NCBI RefSeq assembly: GCF_003339525.1
Contig: NZ_CP031124.1
Coordinates: 1,240,001-1,304,000 of the forward strand
DNA: 64,000 bases
Direction of reading: 5' to 3'
Origin: Ephemeroptericola cinctiostellae
GTDB lineage: Bacteria; Pseudomonadota; Gammaproteobacteria; Burkholderiales; Burkholderiaceae
Shown here: positions 21,601 to 28,618 of the stretch, one piece after another
Layout: the number at the start of each line of letters is the position of its first letter
Numbering within the stretch: the stretch's first letter is position 1
Program-made: the position numbers and the translations under genes
The notes under the pieces: generated by a model
The model's database searches: none
What the model was told of the DNA's origin: nothing
Seen by the model: the letters and a program-made list of their open reading frames with translations, nothing else

Positions 21601-24486
21601 ACTTCGGCTGGCTTCAGCACAGTGGATTCAACAGTGGCTTCGTTGTCAACATCGACTTCGGCTGGTTTCAGCACGGTTGATTCAACAGTGGCTTCATTGT
21701 CAACGTCGACTTCGGCTGGTTTCAGTACAGTAGACTCAACAGTGGCATCGTTGTCAACAGTGACAGGCAGCTCAATCGCTTCATTGTCAACGTCGACTTC
21801 GGCTGGCTTCAGTACGGTTGACTCAACAGTGGCATCGTTGTCAACAGTGACAGGCAGCTCAATCGCTTCGTTGTCAACATCGACTTCAGCTGGTTTCAGT
21901 ACAGTTGATTCAACAGTGGCTTCGTTGTCAACATCGACTTCGGCTGGTTTCAGCACGCTTGATTCAACAGTGGCTTCATTGTCAACGTCGACTTCAGCTG
22001 GTTTCAGCACGCTTGATTCAACAGTGGCATCGTTGTCAACAGTGACAGGCAGCTCAATCGCTTCATTGTCAACGTCGACTTCGGCTGGCTTCAGTACGGT
22101 TGACTCAACAGTGGCTTCGTTGTCAACAGTGACAGGCAGCTCAATCGCTTCGTTGTCAACGTCGACTTCAGCTGGTTTCAGCACGCTTGATTCAACAGTG
22201 GCTTCATTGTCAACGTCGACTTCAGCTGGTTTCAGCACAGTGGATTCAACAGTGGCTTCATTGTCAACAGTGACAGGTAGCTCAATCGCTTCATTGTCAA
22301 CGTCGACTTCGGCTGGCTTCAGTACGCTTGACTCAACAGTGGCGTCGTTGTCAACAGCGACAGGCAGCTCAATCGCTTCGTTGTCAACGTCGACATCGGC
22401 TGGCTTCAGTACGCTTGACTCAACAGTGGCTTCGTTGTCAACAGTGACAGGTAGCTCAATCGCTTCGTTGTCAACATCGACTTCGGCTGGTTTCAGTACA
22501 GTTGATTCAACAGTGGCTTCGTTGTCAACGTCGACTTCGACCGGCTTCAGTACAGTGGACTCAACAGTGGCCTCGTTGTCAACTTCGACTTCGGCTGGTT
22601 TCAGTACAGTAGACTCAACAGTGGCATCGTTGTCAACAGTGACAGGCAGCTCGATCGCTTCATTGTCAACATCGACTTCAGCTGGTTTCAGTACGCTTGA
22701 CTCAACAGTGGCGTCGTTGTCAACAGTGACAGGCAGCTCAATCGCTTCGTTGTCAACGTCAACTTCGACTGGTTTCAGCACACTTGACTCAACAGTGGCT
22801 TCGTTGTCAACAGTAACAGGCAGCTCGATCGCTTCGTTGTCGACTTCGACTTCAGCTGGTTTCAGTACGCTTGACTCAACAGTGGCATCGTTGTCAACAG
22901 TGACAGGCAGCTCGATTGCTTCGTTGTCAACATTGACCTCAACAAGCTTTATGTATGTGAACAGTGCTGTGGCGTCTTTGTCAACGTCAACATCGACGGG
23001 CTTTAGCTCGACGAACAGTGCGGTGGCTTCGTTGTCAACTTCGACTTCGGCTGGATTCAGCACTGTTGATTCGACTGTGGCTTCATTGTCTACAGCGACT
23101 TCAACGGCGATCAGTTCGACGAACAGTGCGGTGTCTTCATTGTCAACATCGACTTCGGCAGGCTTCAGTACAGTTGATTCAACGGTGGCTTCGTTGTCAA
23201 CATCGACTTCGGCTGGTTTCAGCACGGTTGATTCAACAGTGGCTTCATTGTCAACGTCGACTTCGGCGGGCTTCAGTACGGTAGACAGTTCGATTGCTTC
23301 GTTGTCGACTTCGACTTCGACTGGTTTCAGCACGGTGAATAGTGCGGTGTCTTCGTTGTCTACGGCGACTTCAACGGCGATCAGTTCGACGAACAGTGCG
23401 GTGTCTTCGTTGTCAACATCGACTTCAACGGGCTTTAGCACGGTGGATTCAACGGTGGCTTCGTTGTCGACTTCAACGTCAACAGGGTTGAGCACGTTGG
23501 GTAGTGCGATTGCTTCGATTTCATCGTCATTCAGCAGCTCAGGCAGCGCGGTGGCTTCGTTGTCAACGTTGACTTCAACGGGCTTTAGTACGACCAACAG
23601 CGCGGTGGCTTCGTTGTCAACTTTGACTTCGACGGGTCTTAGCACGACCAACAGTGCGGTGGCTTCGTTGTCCACTTTGACTTCGACAGGTTTGAGTACG
23701 ACCAACAGCGCGGTGGCTTCATTGTCAACGACGACGTCAAGTGGTTTGAGCTCGGTCAACAGCGCGGTGGCTTCGTTGTCAACCGTGGTGACCAAAGGTT
23801 CGAAATACTTCCAGGCGAACTCAACTGAGGCGGGTGCACAGGCCAATGGCAATAACTCGATCGCTATCGGTCCAAATTCTGTGGCCAATGGCGATAACTC
23901 AACCGCGATGGGCAATGGGGCTGTGACAACGACCAATGCGACCAATTCGTTGGCAATGGGTACGAGTGCGACAGCTTCAGCTGCCAACTCGGTGGCTTTG
24001 GGGTCGAATTCGAATGTTTCTGCGAACAATTCGGTGGCCTTGGGTGCCAATTCGGTGGCCGATGGTACAAGCTTGACTAACGCAGCTTATAACCCAGGCG
24101 GCTCGATTGCAGGGGCAACACCTGTGGGTGAGGTTTCAGTTGGTTCCGCAGGTGCTGAACGTCGAATCACCAATGTTGCCGCAGGTTCTGCTGATACCGA
24201 TGCGGTGAATGTGAGCCAGTTGAAAGCGTTGAAATCGAGTGTCAATACCGATATCAAGGAGCTCAAAGGCGGTATTGCAGCAGCATTGGCACTTGAGTCT
24301 GCCCCATCGGTGGCTGGCAAGTTCACCACTTACATGGGTGTTGGGCATTACGATGGTCAGACTGCAATTGGTATCTCGGGTCGTAAGACTTCAGACAACG
24401 GCCGTTGGAGTTTGTCGGGTGGCGTCACAGCTTCTCAACAAGGTAAGATCGGTGCTCGTATTGGTTTCACGAAAGTATGGGATTAA
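12673..24486 (+). CDS. Giant trimeric autotransporter adhesin (YadA/AtaA type)
   Basis: A 3937-residue type Vc secreted adhesin. Start 12673 is chosen for its RBS (AAAGG) and because it opens an ESPR-type extended signal peptide (MNKSYRSIYNEELGAWVAVA, cleavage near AHA-Q, residue 52). Residues ~70-420 are YadA-like head repeats (SVAIG.YATA / AVAIGNSATA type). A neck follows (~420-446, DGINGSQLYAA). The stalk, ~450-3705, is built almost wholly of [VI]ASLS-headed modules. A second short head (~3716-3815, NSIAIGPNSVANGDNS) precedes the neck RRITNVAAGSADTDAVNVSQ (~3830-3850) and the YadA anchor (~3865-3937), which forms the trimeric beta-barrel. The last residues are KVWD, not a terminal aromatic. 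Its size rivals AtaA of Acinetobacter sp. Tol5 (3630 residues). A TpgA-like gene follows. The ligand is unknown. Confidence 0.95.
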   Translation: MNKSYRSIYNEELGAWVAVAENVPAKGKKGKAGGLVMAAAVIANAAGAVAHAQVVVVGTDTSLEGGATASANGGVGETTNSVAIGSYATANAGSSIAIGYKAYAVTSGAVNGKYPVSIAIGWSASATAGDALAFGTNNIAAGVNSSSYGNQIKTSGANAIAIEGLTDGVWGAAGTTVEVIDAASTSGVAVGNYATIKGSVDAISIGTNASIASGATNATALGKNANVATGATGGIAFGTAANVSANAINAVAIGNSATAKGAYTVAVGNAALAGGTDNGVAVGNSATAAGVDSVAVGSKNYAAGANATVVGNQVKASGGNSIAIAGLSGSSVVELIDATSDSAIAIGNMAKVTTAVNGIALGTSATVGAADNVAIGSGSTALTSTSKVTSGTVGTVTYGTFANGTTSATRVFAVGSAADTRQLQFVSAGNITSTSTDGINGSQLYAALSVTQSSIASLSTGTSTGLSASNSAVASLSSSTSSGLSSADSVIASLSTSTSTGLSATNSAVASLSSLTGSTVASLSTLTGSVVASLSTSTSTGLSTTNSAVASLSSVTGSSIASLSTAISTTTSTVLSTANSTIASLSTLTGSVVASLSTSASTGLSTTNSAVASLSSLTGSTVASLSTVVSSITSTTLSSANSTIASLSTLTGSVVASLSTSASTGLSTTNSAVASLSSLTGSTVASLSTVVSSITSTTLSSANSTIASLSTLTGSVVASLSTSTSTGLSTTNSAVASLSSLTGSTVASLSTVVSSITSTTLSSANSTIASLSTLTGSVVASLSTSTSTGLSTTNSAVASLSSLTGSTVASLSTVVSSITSTTLSSANSTIASLSTVTGSAIASLSTLTGSVVASLSTSTSTGLSTTNSAVASLSSLTGSTVASLSTVVSSITSTTLSSANSTIASLSTVTGSAIASLSTLTGSVVASLSTSASTGLSTTNSAVASLSTAVSSITSTTLSSANSTIASLSTVTGSAIASLSTLTGSVVASLSTSASTGLSTTNSAVASLSTAVSSITSTTLSSANSTIASLSTVTGSAIASLSTLTGSVVASLSTSASTGLSTTNSAVASLSTAVSSITSSTLSSANSTIASLSTVTGSAIASLSTLTGSVVASLSTSASTGLSTTNSAVASLSSVTGSSIASLSTAISTTSSTVLSTANSAIASLSTLTSTGFSTVDSTVASLSTSTSTGLSTTNSAVASLSTAVSSITSTTLSSANSTIASLSTVTGSAIASLSTLTGSVVASLSTSTSTGLSTTNSAVASLSSVTGSSIASLSTAISTTSSTVLSTANSAIASLSTLTSTGFSTVDSTVASLSTSTSTGLSTTNSAVASLSSVTGSSIASLSTVVSTASSTTLSSVNSTIASLSTVTGSAIASLSTLTGSVVASLSTSASTGLSTTNSAVASLSTAVSTASSTILSTANSTIASLSTSTSTGFSTVDSTVASLSTVTGSSIASLSTSTSTGLSTTNSAVASLSTAVSTASSTILSTANSTIASLSTLTSTGFSTVDSTVASLSTSTSTGLSTTNSAVASLSTVTGSSIASLSTAVSTASSTILSTANSTIASLSTSTSTGFSTVDSTVASLSTVTGSSIASLSTAVSTASSTILSTANSTIASLSTLTSTGFSTVDSTVASLSTSTSTGLSTTNSAVASLSTVTGSSIASLSTAVSTASSTVLSTANSTIASLSTATSTGFSTVDSTVASLSTVTGSSIASLSTAVSTASSTILSTANSTIASLSTLTSTGFSTVDSTVASLSTSTSTGFSTVDSSIASLSTAASTASSTVLSTANSTIASLSTATSTGFSTVDSTVASLSTSTSTGFSTVDSTVASLSTSTSTGFSTVDSSIASLSTAASTASSTVLSTANSTIASLSTATSTGFSTVDSTVASLSTSTSTGFSTVDSTVASLSTSTSTGFSTVDSSIASLSTAASTASSTVLSTANSTIASLSTATSTGFSTVDSTVASLSTSTSTGFSTVDSSIASLSTAASTASSTVLSTANSTIASLSTATSTGFSTVDSTVASLSTSTSTGFSTVDSTVASLSTSTSTGFSTVDSSIASLSTAASTASSTVLSTANSTIASLSTATSTGFSTVDSTVASLSTSTSTGFSTVDSTVASLSTSTSTGFSTVDSSIASLSTAASTASSTVLSTANSTIASLSTATSTGFSTVDSTVASLSTSTSTGFSTVDSTVASLSTSTSTGFSTVDSSIASLSTAASTASSTVLSTANSTIASLSTATSTGFSTVDSTVASLSTSTSTGFSTVDSTVASLSTSTSTGFSTVDSSIASLSTAASTASSTVLSTANSTIASLSTATSTGFSTVDSTVASLSTSTSTGFSTVDSTVASLSTSTSTGFSTVDSSIASLSTAASTASSTVLSTANSTIASLSTATSTGFSTVDSTVASLSTSTSTGFSTVDSTVASLSTSTSTGFSTVDSSIASLSTAASTASSTVLSTANSTIASLSTATSTGFSTVDSTVASLSTSTSTGFSTVDSTVASLSTSTSTGFSTVDSSIASLSTAASTASSTALSTANSTIASLSTATSTGFSTVDSTVASLSTSTSTGFSTVDSTVASLSTSTSTGFSTVDSSIASLSTAASTASSTVLSTANSTIASLSTATSTGFSTVDSTVASLSTSTSTGFSTVDSTVASLSTSTSTGFSTVDSTVASLSTSTSTGFSTVDSTVASLSTSTSTGFSTMDSTVASLSTSTSTGFSTMDSTVASLSTSTSTGFSTVDSTVASLSTSTSAGFSTVDSTVASLSTVTGSSIASLSTSTSAGFSTVDSTVASLSTSTSAGFSTVDSTVASLSTATGSSIASLSTSTSAGFSTVDSTVASLSTVTGSSIASLSTSTSAGFSTVDSTVASLSTSTSAGFSTVDSTVASLSTSTSAGFSTVDSTVASLSTSTSAGFSTVDSTVASLSTVTGSSIASLSTSTSAGFSTVDSTVASLSTSTSAGFSTVDSTVASLSTVTASSIASLSTSTSAGFSTVDSTVASLSTSTSAGFSTVDSTVASLSTSTSAGFSTVDSTVASLSTVTGSSIASLSTSTSAGFSTVDSTVASLSTVTGSSIASLSTSTSAGFSTVDSTVASLSTSTSAGFSTLDSTVASLSTSTSAGFSTLDSTVASLSTVTGSSIASLSTSTSAGFSTVDSTVASLSTVTGSSIASLSTSTSAGFSTLDSTVASLSTSTSAGFSTVDSTVASLSTVTGSSIASLSTSTSAGFSTLDSTVASLSTATGSSIASLSTSTSAGFSTLDSTVASLSTVTGSSIASLSTSTSAGFSTVDSTVASLSTSTSTGFSTVDSTVASLSTSTSAGFSTVDSTVASLSTVTGSSIASLSTSTSAGFSTLDSTVASLSTVTGSSIASLSTSTSTGFSTLDSTVASLSTVTGSSIASLSTSTSAGFSTLDSTVASLSTVTGSSIASLSTLTSTSFMYVNSAVASLSTSTSTGFSSTNSAVASLSTSTSAGFSTVDSTVASLSTATSTAISSTNSAVSSLSTSTSAGFSTVDSTVASLSTSTSAGFSTVDSTVASLSTSTSAGFSTVDSSIASLSTSTSTGFSTVNSAVSSLSTATSTAISSTNSAVSSLSTSTSTGFSTVDSTVASLSTSTSTGLSTLGSAIASISSSFSSSGSAVASLSTLTSTGFSTTNSAVASLSTLTSTGLSTTNSAVASLSTLTSTGLSTTNSAVASLSTTTSSGLSSVNSAVASLSTVVTKGSKYFQANSTEAGAQANGNNSIAIGPNSVANGDNSTAMGNGAVTTTNATNSLAMGTSATASAANSVALGSNSNVSANNSVALGANSVADGTSLTNAAYNPGGSIAGATPVGEVSVGSAGAERRITNVAAGSADTDAVNVSQLKALKSSVNTDIKELKGGIAAALALESAPSVAGKFTTYMGVGHYDGQTAIGISGRKTSDNGRWSLSGGVTASQQGKIGARIGFTKVWD
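14030..23790 (+). repeat. Stalk-coding repeat tract of the adhesin (33-, 54-, 66-bp modules)
   Basis: Nearly 9.8 kb of in-frame repeats. Successive [VI]ASL motifs are 11, 18 or 22 codons apart (33, 54, 66 bp). In 14.4-15.2 kb they combine 11+18+11+22 into a 186-bp unit (anchors at 14413, 14599, 14785, 14971, 15157); an extra 11-mer then makes 219 bp. 17.96-20.69 kb is dominated by a 228-bp unit. 20.7-22.9 kb alternates 18- and 11-residue modules with TSAGFSTVDS. 22.95-23.79 kb is more degenerate. Synonymous codons vary between copies. Confidence 0.93.
17960..20690 (+). repeat. 228-bp higher-order tandem repeat within the adhesin gene
   Basis: The anchor TCGACTG occurs at 18013, 18241, 18469, 18643, 18871, 19099, 19327, 19555, 19783, 20011, 20239 and 20467. 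Ten of the eleven intervals are exactly 228 bp, and one (18469 to 18643) is 174 bp, short by one 54-bp module. Each unit encodes 22+18+18+18 = 76 residues. Copies differ by only a few, mostly synonymous, bases. Confidence 0.93.
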
Positions 24487-24529
24487 TTCTAAACAGAAAG
24501 GCTCCCTTTGCATGATGTGAGGGGGGCTT

Positions 24530-24556
24530 GGCTGATGAAGCGATGTTTCATCAGCC
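24530..24556. repeat. Perfect inverted repeat between adhesin and tpgA-like genes
   Basis: Arms GGCTGATGAA and TTCATCAGCC (10 bp each) around a 7-base loop, 44 bp after the adhesin stop. There is no T-run, so it is more likely an mRNA-stabilising or attenuating intercistronic stem than a full terminator. Confidence 0.6.
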
Positions 24557-24612
24557 ACCCATGACCGATACCTTGGCAGATGGCTGCTCAATAGATAGAA
24601 TAAGGATTGATG

Positions 24613-25407
24613 ATGAAAAAATACATGACATTGTTTACAGGAATAGCAGTGGTGCTGGCTTTGGGCAGTACCGCTGCCTTTGCGCAACAAGCTGAAACAA
24701 CTGTGAAATTTCCAGAATTAAAATCGACCTATTTAAAAACAGGTGATTTTGTGAATTTGGAAAATTTGAAAAAAATTGCTGCGGGTTTACATAAAGACCA
24801 AGTGCGTTTGTTGCTGGGTAACCCGCATTTTAGTGAGGGCATTGGCAATCCACATGTGTGGGATTATGCGTTTAATTTTTATACAGGACAAATGGGTGGC
24901 GATTATGTGACGTGCCAATACCAAGTTCAATATGATAAAGATTACCACATCAATGCAACTTACTGGAAAGACAAACAATGCGAAGGTTTCTTGCATGAAG
25001 CACCACCACCCGCACCACGCGTGGCTGAGCCGATCACCTTGTCTGCCGATGGTTTGTTTGCGTTTGGCCGTTCGGATTTGAATAGTTTGCAAACCAAAGG
25101 GCGTGAAAATTTACGTCAATTGGCGGGTCAAATCAATTCAGGTTTGAGCAAACTGACTTCGGTCTCAATTGTGGGCTACAGTGATCGAATCGGTTTACCT
25201 AAGACCAACTTGGCCTTGTCTCGTGCACGTGCAGTCACAGTTAAAAAGTATTTGGTACAACAAGGTGTGCCTGCGAATTTGATCACGACCAGCGGCATGG
25301 GACCTGCAAATCCTGTTGTGAATTGCCCTGGCCCAGCATCGCCACGCACAATTGCTTGTTTGATGCCAAATCGCCGCATTGAAGTGACATTGAATGGTGA
25401 AAAATAA
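24613..25407 (+). CDS. TpgA-like periplasmic protein (BamE-like + OmpA-like domains)
   Basis: A 264-residue exported protein. The signal peptide is MKKYMTLFTGIAVVLALGST with AFAQQ at the cleavage site. Residues ~30-115 resemble the SmpA/OmlA (BamE) fold (GLHKDQVRLLLGNPHFSEG, VWDYAFNFY). Residues ~140-262 are an OmpA_C peptidoglycan-binding domain (VSIVGYSDRIG, NLALSRARAVTVKKYL, GVPANLITTSGMG, NRRIEVTL). In Acinetobacter sp. Tol5, TpgA has this layout, is encoded next to the giant adhesin AtaA and ties its anchor to peptidoglycan. The same role is inferred here from architecture and position. Start 24613 lies 6 bases after AAGGA; ATG 24610 is possible. Confidence 0.82.
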   Translation: MKKYMTLFTGIAVVLALGSTAAFAQQAETTVKFPELKSTYLKTGDFVNLENLKKIAAGLHKDQVRLLLGNPHFSEGIGNPHVWDYAFNFYTGQMGGDYVTCQYQVQYDKDYHINATYWKDKQCEGFLHEAPPPAPRVAEPITLSADGLFAFGRSDLNSLQTKGRENLRQLAGQINSGLSKLTSVSIVGYSDRIGLPKTNLALSRARAVTVKKYLVQQGVPANLITTSGMGPANPVVNCPGPASPRTIACLMPNRRIEVTLNGEK

Positions 25408-25461
25408 CCATTTGTTTGTTGCTGTCTATTGTTGTCAATTTGTTGTCAATTTGTTGTCAAT

Positions 25462-25492
25462 AAAAAATCCGCCAATTTCGGCGGATTTTTTA
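25462..25492. terminator. Bidirectional terminator after tpgA-like gene
   Basis: Stem TCCGCC / GGCGGA with A-run before and T-run after, between convergent genes. Just before it are three tandem copies of TTGTTGTCAAT (about 25429-25461). Confidence 0.85.
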
Positions 25493-25588
25493 TTGAGCTT
25501 TGGCTTTCCTGTCGAAATGAGCGGATGGCTCTCTATTGCAATCGCTAAAAGTCATTATTTCATGGGCTAGATGCAACACTGGCTGACA

Positions 25589-26779
25589 TCAGTGTTGATT
25601 GTTGCGCAGCCACAATCGAATGAGTTCGTGCTGATTGCTGTGCATAGGGGTCAACAATAACAAGCGTTCAGCAGCACTGCGGTGATGGTGACGTTGAAAA
25701 AAATGACTTAGGATGCTGTTGTCTTGGCACGTGTGAATGGCTCGTTCTACCCCAGCCTCAATGAAGTTTTGCCAATTCAACAGTTCAGGGGAGTCTGTGT
25801 TGGGTAGAAACACACCGCGATAATCGCGTAAAACGGCTGCGGAGTCCCCTGATTCAATGGATTGGATGAGGCCGCTGTGATCCGTGCCAATGGGAGAACC
25901 TAAGCGATAAGGCTTGTTGTGCAATGTTGAGCCCAATAACGAGCGAATGTGGCTGATTTCTGATTTCAATGTGGTTGTGCTGACGCGGTGATCGCCGTAC
26001 AGTTTGCTGTGCAGCTCGCTCAATGACAAACCTTGGGGGTGCAGTGCCAGTAAAGTCAGGATTTCCATTTGGCGCGGTGAGCAAGCCAGTGGCTTGTGAT
26101 CCCAATACGCTGCGGCATGGGGTTGGCAAACATTGAGAATCAATTGAGGCTGGGCAAAAGTCCCAATCAGTTGACTTAAACTTTGAGCAAAATTTTGTAC
26201 GGCAGCCAAAGTTAAACCACTGTGTTGTCGCCATGTGGTTGAAAAATCCAAAACCCCAACGACATGTTGATTGCGTGGGTCAATGATGGGGGCGGCCGCA
26301 CATGACCAATCGTGAACGATGTCTGCATAATGTTCACCCGCAAAGACGGCTTGAGGGCGATGGTGGGTCAACACCTCAGACAATGCATTTGTGCCTACGG
26401 CACGTTCATGCCACAAGCCGCCAGCGGAAAAGTTGATTTTCTCTGCCCGATCACGCATGGCTCGACCTGAATCTGTCCATAAAATATGCCCTTGTGCATC
26501 ACTGAGGGCGACAATCAAACGGTTTTCCAACGCGATGCTGGACAATTGATTCAGAATGCCTTGCCCATGCCGAGCGATCACAGACTCTTGCCAAATGGTG
26601 CGCGTATAGAGTTGATCCAAGAGGGGAGCCGCATGGATGTGTGTGCTGACAGAAGCACTTGAGCGTTGCCAAGAATCGTATACCCTTTGTGGCAATGCCA
26701 AACTGCGCTGGCCTTGAGTGAAAACTTGATGTGCACTTTCTAATCGTTGACGATAGCGCGTCAGTGCCGCTCGTTCCAT
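25589..26779 (-). CDS. GAF-domain transcriptional regulator (AcoR-like N-terminus, winged-helix C-terminus)
   Basis: A 396-residue regulator. Residues ~1-215 look like the N-terminal sensory part of AcoR-type activators (LPQRVYDSWQRSSA, RHGQGILNQLSSIALENRL, then a GAF domain with GGLWHERAVGTNALSEVLTH and GEHYADIVHDWSCAAAPIID). No sigma-54 AAA+ domain follows. Instead residues ~235-300 (SPRQMEILTLLALHPQGLSL, VSTTTLKSEISHIRSLL) look like a winged helix. ATG 26779 has a strong RBS (AAGGAG); the open frame extends upstream without homology. It is divergent from an iron-dependent alcohol dehydrogenase, so control of alcohol or aldehyde metabolism is the likely role. The effector is unknown. Confidence 0.78.
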   Translation of the reverse strand: MERAALTRYRQRLESAHQVFTQGQRSLALPQRVYDSWQRSSASVSTHIHAAPLLDQLYTRTIWQESVIARHGQGILNQLSSIALENRLIVALSDAQGHILWTDSGRAMRDRAEKINFSAGGLWHERAVGTNALSEVLTHHRPQAVFAGEHYADIVHDWSCAAAPIIDPRNQHVVGVLDFSTTWRQHSGLTLAAVQNFAQSLSQLIGTFAQPQLILNVCQPHAAAYWDHKPLACSPRQMEILTLLALHPQGLSLSELHSKLYGDHRVSTTTLKSEISHIRSLLGSTLHNKPYRLGSPIGTDHSGLIQSIESGDSAAVLRDYRGVFLPNTDSPELLNWQNFIEAGVERAIHTCQDNSILSHFFQRHHHRSAAERLLLLTPMHSNQHELIRLWLRNNQH

Positions 26780-27102
26780 GCCCGGTCTCCTTGGTACTTT
26801 TGGTTGTGCTTGCTGATCGTTGTATGTGTACTTGCTCAGATCTGCCAATGGTTCAATATGTCCATTGAACCACAAAAAACCCCATATGCCAAGGTCATAC
26901 CAACCGTATGCCAACCTGTAAGTGTCTATTCTTAAGTCCATGCAACTTGTGAAAAATACAGTTTTATTCAATATATGGTGAATACATGGCTGTGTGATTT
27001 ATGTTTGACAAGGTGCATGGGGATAAGCTCAAATCCCGCCCAAAAATTGGGTAATAAAACAGTTGTATATCAATCAAATATCATCCTCTAGGAGACAACA
27101 TC

Positions 27103-28254
27103 GTGGCAAGTACAACATTTTTCATTCCATCTGTAAACATCATGGGCGCTGGCAGTCTGGTTGATGCCATGAAGGCGATTCAAGCCTATGGCTTTAAGCA
27201 TGCTTTGATTGTGACCGACAAAGGTTTGTCGCAATTGGGTGTGGCCACACATGTGGCTGAGCAATTGGCTGCACATGGCGTCAGCTCACATTTGTTTGAC
27301 GACGCCCAACCCAATCCGACGTCAGGGAATGTATTGGCTGGTTTGACCGCATTGTCTGCTCAGCAAAGCGATTGCATCGTCTCACTGGGTGGTGGCTCAT
27401 CACATGACTGCGCCAAAGGCATCGCTTTGGTCGCTACGAATGGTGGGAAAATTGCGGATTATGAAGGTGTGGATCAATCGAAAAAGCCGCAGTTGCCATT
27501 GATTGCCATCAACACCACGGCGGGTACCGCCAGTGAAATGACCCGTTTTTGCATCATCACCGATGAACAGCGGCATGTCAAAATGGCGATTGTGGATCGC
27601 AACACCACACCCATTTTATCGGTCAATGACCCCGATTTGATGATGGGCATGCCCAAAGGTTTGACCGCAGCGACGGGCATGGATGCTTTGACCCACGCCA
27701 TTGAAGCGTATGTTTCAACTGCGGCCACACCGATCACGGATGCATGTGCGCTCAAAGCGGTGTCATTGATTTCTGAATATTTGCGCACCGCTGTGCACGA
27801 TGGTCGCAATGCCGAGGCGCGTGAGCAAATGGCGTATGCACAATTTTTAGCAGGCATGGCTTTTAACAATGCATCCTTAGGGTATGTGCATGCGATGTCT
27901 CACCAATTGGGTGGGTTTTATGATTTGCCACATGGCGTGTGCAATGCACTGTTGTTGCCGCATGTTGAAGCGTTCAATGCCAGCGTATCGGCCAGCCGCT
28001 TGGCGGATGTGGCTGAAGCGATGGGCGAGGACATTGGTGGTTTGAATGATGAGCAAGCTGCACAAGTGTGCCTCAGCGCGATTCGCCAATTGTCAGCTGA
28101 CATCGGCATTCCACAATCTTTGGCTGAACTGGGTGTGAAAACAGAAGACATCCCGACGTTGGCAGCCAATGCAATGAAAGACGCGTGTGGTTTCACCAAT
28201 CCACGTGTGGCAACGCAGGCAGAGATTGAACAGATTTTTGCGGGTGCGATGTAA
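27103..28254 (+). CDS. Iron-containing alcohol dehydrogenase
   Basis: A 383-residue group III dehydrogenase close to Zymomonas AdhB / YiaY. NAD-binding [13 protein letters not shown] (GGGS plus D) lies near residue 96, [16 protein letters not shown] near 144, and the metal ligands in [13 protein letters not shown] (Asp, His), [11 protein letters not shown] (His) and [15 protein letters not shown] (His). It interconverts primary alcohols and aldehydes with NAD(H). The start is GTG 27103, with RBS TAGGAGA 8 bases upstream. It is divergent from the GAF regulator and followed by its own terminator at 28322, so it is probably monocistronic. Confidence 0.92.
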   Translation: MASTTFFIPSVNIMGAGSLVDAMKAIQAYGFKHALIVTDKGLSQLGVATHVAEQLAAHGVSSHLFDDAQPNPTSGNVLAGLTALSAQQSDCIVSLGGGSSHDCAKGIALVATNGGKIADYEGVDQSKKPQLPLIAINTTAGTASEMTRFCIITDEQRHVKMAIVDRNTTPILSVNDPDLMMGMPKGLTAATGMDALTHAIEAYVSTAATPITDACALKAVSLISEYLRTAVHDGRNAEAREQMAYAQFLAGMAFNNASLGYVHAMSHQLGGFYDLPHGVCNALLLPHVEAFNASVSASRLADVAEAMGEDIGGLNDEQAAQVCLSAIRQLSADIGIPQSLAELGVKTEDIPTLAANAMKDACGFTNPRVATQAEIEQIFAGAM

Positions 28255-28321
28255 AGGGTTATGGGGAAAAAACAGTCCACATTGTTTTTGATCGTTATCT
28301 GAGTTTTTGATTTCAAGTGTT

Positions 28322-28356
28322 AAAAGTCCCAGCAGATACATTGCTGGGACTTTTTT
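28322..28356 (+). terminator. Rho-independent terminator of the alcohol dehydrogenase
   Basis: Stem AAGTCCCAGCA / TGCTGGGACTT, loop GATACAT-like, followed by TTTTTT. Confidence 0.9.
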
Positions 28357-28480
28357 GTGTTGAAGGCATGTTCAGAGAATATGCAGCCAAAAACTTCGCG
28401 ATTCGGCGCGTTAGTGCAGGTTTTATCTACAATTTCTATTGAGAAGGTGTAGTGAAAATTGTCAGAAATCCTTCAATACG

Positions 28481-28543
28481 TCATTGCGGGCTTGACCTGC
28501 AATCTCCTGATTCATCATGTTGCATCACAAGCACGGCATGATG
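28481..28543. repeat. REP-like palindromic element, copy A
   Basis: Begins TCATTGCGGGCTTGACCTGC, continues AATCTCCTG, and ends CACGGCATGATG. Shares its outer ends (TCATTGC ... CGGCATGATG) and inner AATCTCC box with a second copy at 31474-31552. The type resembles the intergenic repeat of the form TCATTGCGGGCTTGACC...CGGCATGA found in many proteobacteria. It lies downstream of glnE. Confidence 0.6.
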
Positions 28544-28618
28544 AAATGCGTCTGTTGTCCGTAGTGTTATTTGAAAAGAAGTGGAAAAATGCAATGTTTA
28601 CGAAAAAAACAGTCGCTT

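Noticed and set aside
14030..23790. CRISPR-like regular repeats
   Set aside because: Spacings of 33, 54 and 66 bp are whole-codon modules of one ORF, there are no unique spacers, and no cas genes are present.
14025..24050. A 3341-codon open frame on the strand opposite the adhesin gene
   Set aside because: It mirrors the repeat: the biased, stop-poor codons of the sense stalk leave one antisense frame open. The protein (VEVDVDNEATVES repeats) has no signal peptide, no domain and no RBS of its own.
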